17,207 nucleotides of DNA from Gammaproteobacteria bacterium. Lineage in GTDB: Bacteria; Pseudomonadota; Gammaproteobacteria; Eutrophobiales; Eutrophobiaceae. Every line of letters begins with the position of its first letter. The first letter of the stretch is position 1. The DNA lies in the NCBI GenBank assembly GCA_009843675.1, contig VYCZ01000291.1, positions 1 to 17,207 of the forward strand. Direction: 5' to 3'. Position numbers and translations under genes: made by a program. A model generated the notes under the pieces. The model made no database searches and was not told the DNA's origin. It saw nothing but the letters and a program-made list of their open reading frames with translations. This document shows, piece after piece, positions 15,638-17,207 of this stretch.

Positions 15638-16384
15638 TTATTGCGTGTTCTGTTGCTCGTCCCAGTTGGTGGCCCAGGCAATGGGCGGCATCTTGCTGAA
15701 TGCTTCCTTCAGGTTTCTGTCCCAGCTTCTTCTCAATTCCCGCAGGTATTCACTGTGTTCATCGAAACAGTAATACCTGTCCAGGGAGAAACTGTCGGCG
15801 GGATAGATGCTCACCTCGACAGGGGGACCCACCGTCATGTTGCTGTTCATGGTGGAATCCATGGAAATCATGGCGCACAAGGCGGCCGTTTCCAGGCTCA
15901 GCTCAGGCGTCAGGATACGGTCCATGATGGTCTTGCCGTATTTGCCCTCGCCTATCTGCAGGTACGGCGTATACGCCGAGGTCGTTATGTAGTTGCCCTG
16001 GGGATAGACCAGGTAGATTTCAGGGGTTGAACCGGCTATCTGGCCGCCGATAATAAAACTGGCTTCATAATTGACCCCGGACGTGGTGTGCTTTTCCTCC
16101 TGCCGGACATTGATATTGCCGATATACTCGGCCGCGTCGCTTATGCCGGCCAGCGTCATCAGGTTCAACGGCGCGTATTGCTCTATATCCTTGTTGAGTT
16201 GCTGCACCACCCCCTGGGTGGTAGCGAGATTGCCCGCCGATAACAGCACAAACCGCCGATCACTCCCGGATTCGAACCGGTGCATCTTGCTGTAGGTGCT
16301 GACGTTGTCGATCCCCGCATTGGTGCGGGAATCCGACACGAACACCAGCCCTTTTTCAGTTGTTACGGCTACGCAATAGGTCAC
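15638..16384 (-). CDS. anbu: Anbu, proteasome-type N-terminal-nucleophile protease
   Basis: Cytoplasmic proteasome beta-like peptidase of 248 residues. Translation from the GTG at 16384 puts Thr at residue 2, so Met removal exposes the N-terminal nucleophile Thr1. D18 in VSDSRTNAG and K33 in YSKMHRF correspond to the Asp17 and Lys of the active site. TNAGIDNVSTYSKM, LQIGEGKYGKTIMDR (about 142-156) and DSTMNSNMTVGPP (about 176-188) are hallmark Anbu segments. AGG lies 8 bases upstream of the GTG. Known Anbu proteins assemble into helical or lock-washer rings; their substrates remain unclear. The gene converges on alpha-E with a 5-base gap, whereas in the clusters I know it usually shares the strand of its partners. 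Confidence 0.94.
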   Translation of the reverse strand: MTYCVAVTTEKGLVFVSDSRTNAGIDNVSTYSKMHRFESGSDRRFVLLSAGNLATTQGVVQQLNKDIEQYAPLNLMTLAGISDAAEYIGNINVRQEEKHTTSGVNYEASFIIGGQIAGSTPEIYLVYPQGNYITTSAYTPYLQIGEGKYGKTIMDRILTPELSLETAALCAMISMDSTMNSNMTVGPPVEVSIYPADSFSLDRYYCFDEHSEYLRELRRSWDRNLKEAFSKMPPIAWATNWDEQQNTQ

Positions 16385-16419
16385 GATGATTACCTGCTTT
16401 ACGCATTACCACCAAGATG

Positions 16420-16449
16420 ACTTTAGCTCCCCTTATCGGTTCCGGTCAA
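16420..16449 (-). promoter_or_regulatory. Possible promoter of the Anbu gene
   Basis: On the - strand TTGACC (16449-16444) and TAAAGT (16425-16420) are 18 bases apart, matching five and four of six consensus bases. Initiation near 16413 would leave a leader of about 29 bases before the GTG. Confidence 0.4.
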
Positions 16450-16492
16450 GTAAAAAATTTATCTGACAGGAATTGTTTCAATTACTCTGACG
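16444..16492. repeat. Possible degenerate copy of the GTCAGAG-type repeat
   Basis: GGTCAAGTAAAAAATT (16444-16459) resembles the repeat arm GGTCAGAGTAAAAATTC, and CAATTACTCTGAC (16480-16492) resembles its inverse, with an 20-base spacer. Pairing is imperfect, so this may be a decayed element or chance. Confidence 0.35.
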
Positions 16493-16507
16493 CAACAAAT
16501 CCGGGGC

Positions 16508-16536
16508 TTGTGCCAGTTTTTGTTTCCTGCTATATT
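16508..16536 (+). promoter_or_regulatory. Candidate promoter of the toxin-antitoxin operon
   Basis: TATATT at 16531-16536 matches five of six -10 bases, with a weak -35 TTGTGC at 16508-16513 and ideal 17-base spacing. Initiation would fall near 16543, about 17 bases before the toxin ATG. Confidence 0.5.
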
Positions 16537-16553
16537 GTCCTTTATACAGGACA
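16536..16553. promoter_or_regulatory. Candidate operator of the toxin-antitoxin operon
   Basis: TGTCCT and AGGACA are perfect 6-base inverted half-sites separated by 6 bases. They overlap the end of the -10 box and the probable start of transcription, the expected place for antitoxin or complex autorepression. Confidence 0.5.
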
Positions 16554-16559
16554 TATCCT

Positions 16560-16862
16560 ATGGAATACGAAGTCAGGTATACGGAAGTATTTGAGGACTG
16601 GCTGCGCGGGCTGCGTAACCTGCGCGCAGCTATGAAAATCACTGCCCGGATCAGGCGTGTTGAACTGGGTAACTTCGGAGACAGCAAACCGGTCGGAAGT
16701 GGTGTCAGTGAGTTGAGGATAGATGTCGGAAAAGGCTACCGCGTCTATTATACGGTTCGCAATAAGACTGTATTGCTGCTTTGCGGTGGTGATAAGTCAA
16801 GCCAGGCAAGGGACATCCGGCGTGCACATCAAATGCTGAAAGAGATTCAGGAGTATTTATGA
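16560..16862 (+). CDS. Type II toxin, RelE/HigB-like (addiction module killer family)
   Basis: Predicted ribosome-dependent mRNA endonuclease of 100 residues, typical length. The signature C-terminal half reads GVSELRIDVGKGYRVYYT (about 48-65) followed by LLLCGGDKSSQARDIRRA (about 72-89); basic residues in R53, R61, K79 and R84 are the likely active-site positions. It begins the operon and overlaps the antitoxin by ATGA, the toxin-first order usual for this subfamily. The ribosome site is poor: only AGGACA lies about 7 bases upstream, inside the candidate operator. The base composition is more A+T-rich than the flanking metabolic genes, consistent with horizontal gain. Confidence 0.9.
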   Translation: MEYEVRYTEVFEDWLRGLRNLRAAMKITARIRRVELGNFGDSKPVGSGVSELRIDVGKGYRVYYTVRNKTVLLLCGGDKSSQARDIRRAHQMLKEIQEYL

Positions 16863-17134
16863 AAATCAAGAAATTTGACGTAGTTGACTTCCTGGGTAGT
16901 GATGAGGCAATCATTGAATACCTCAATGCTGCGCTTGAAGAAGGTGATTCTGATTTCTTCGTCAAGGCTGTTGGAGATGTCGCCCGCGCCAAGGGCATGA
17001 TGAAAGTTGCCCGAACCACCGGCCTGGGCAGACAAAACCTGTACCGGTCGCTGTCCAGAGGAGGCAACCCGCGGGTCGGTACTTTATTCAGGGTACTGGA
17101 TGCGCTTGATGTCAGGCTATCGATTGCTCGTTAA
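16859..17134 (+). CDS. Type II antitoxin, addiction-module antidote (HigA-like HTH, HI1420 family)
   Basis: DNA-binding antitoxin of 91 residues expected to neutralise the upstream toxin and repress the operon. The N-terminal segment FDVVDFLGSDEAIIEYLNAA (about 6-25) and the helix-turn-helix region MMKVARTTGLGRQNLYRSL (about 47-65) ending in a VGTLFRVLDALDVRL block match the family. The 4-base overlap with the toxin gene supports coupled translation. The 73 bases after its stop to the window edge show no gene or clear terminator. Confidence 0.9.
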   Translation: MKIKKFDVVDFLGSDEAIIEYLNAALEEGDSDFFVKAVGDVARAKGMMKVARTTGLGRQNLYRSLSRGGNPRVGTLFRVLDALDVRLSIAR

Positions 17135-17207
17135 CAGCAGGGCGCCCCAAAAAAGGTAACAGTGCTCCGATTCTGCTGAGTGAAGATGACGAGCGGGACT
17201 AATAAAT

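Noticed and set aside
16471..16483. AATTG-TTT-CAATT small palindrome upstream of Anbu as an operator
   Set aside because: Five-base A/T-rich arms are expected by chance; it lies within the possible repeat remnant.
1..17207. CRISPR array, tRNA or rRNA genes, phage integration site
   Set aside because: No regularly spaced direct repeats, tRNA-like cloverleaf sequences or rRNA segments were seen on either strand.

Overview
The window looks like chromosomal DNA of a Gram-negative proteobacterium, most likely a gammaproteobacterium. The evidence is a complete tripartite efflux system with an outer-membrane lipoprotein, a PBP4-type D,D-carboxypeptidase, an Anbu proteasome-like gene with its partner genes, and GTCAGAG/GGGGACAG palindromic repeats of the kind scattered through gammaproteobacterial genomes. 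No taxon can be fixed from sequence alone. Gene density is high and no gene-free stretch exceeds 200 bases.

Left part (1-7740): a cytochrome P450 on the + strand runs convergently into a three-gene efflux operon on the - strand. The operon is transcribed from an extended -10 promoter near 7640 in the order outer-membrane factor, periplasmic adaptor, RND permease, with gaps of 6 and 5 bases. The P450 has a degenerate I-helix, and its reading frame is open to the window edge.

Middle part (7741-11462): a class I glutamine-amidotransferase-like hydrolase (peptidase C26/PuuD family) overlaps a PBP4-type D-Ala-D-Ala carboxypeptidase by 4 bases (ATGA). The hydrolase's conserved N-terminus continues upstream of its first ATG without a standard start codon. 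A perfect 25-base palindrome sits between the carboxypeptidase and a convergent 4'-phosphopantetheinyl transferase and supplies the transferase's last codons and stop. A second REP-like hairpin precedes a glutathione S-transferase gene.

Right part (11487-16384): this is an Anbu (ancestral proteasome beta subunit) module. A circularly permuted ATP-grasp ligase gene and an alpha-E protein gene lie on the + strand, and Anbu itself lies convergently on the - strand. The transglutaminase-like gene usually found with them is absent from the window. The ATP-grasp gene is cut by an intact 1763-base IS1380-type insertion sequence (12477-14239), with 16-base terminal inverted repeats, a CTAT target duplication and a complete DDE transposase. 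Removing the element and one target copy restores a 481-residue frame exactly, so the insertion looks recent.

Right edge (16385-17207): a toxin-first RelE/HigB-type toxin-antitoxin pair overlaps by 4 bases. It is preceded by a sigma70-like promoter and an inverted repeat that could be the autoregulatory operator.

The most noteworthy system is the Anbu/ATP-grasp/alpha-E module, seen with its ligase knocked out by an insertion sequence and its protease gene in an unusual orientation.
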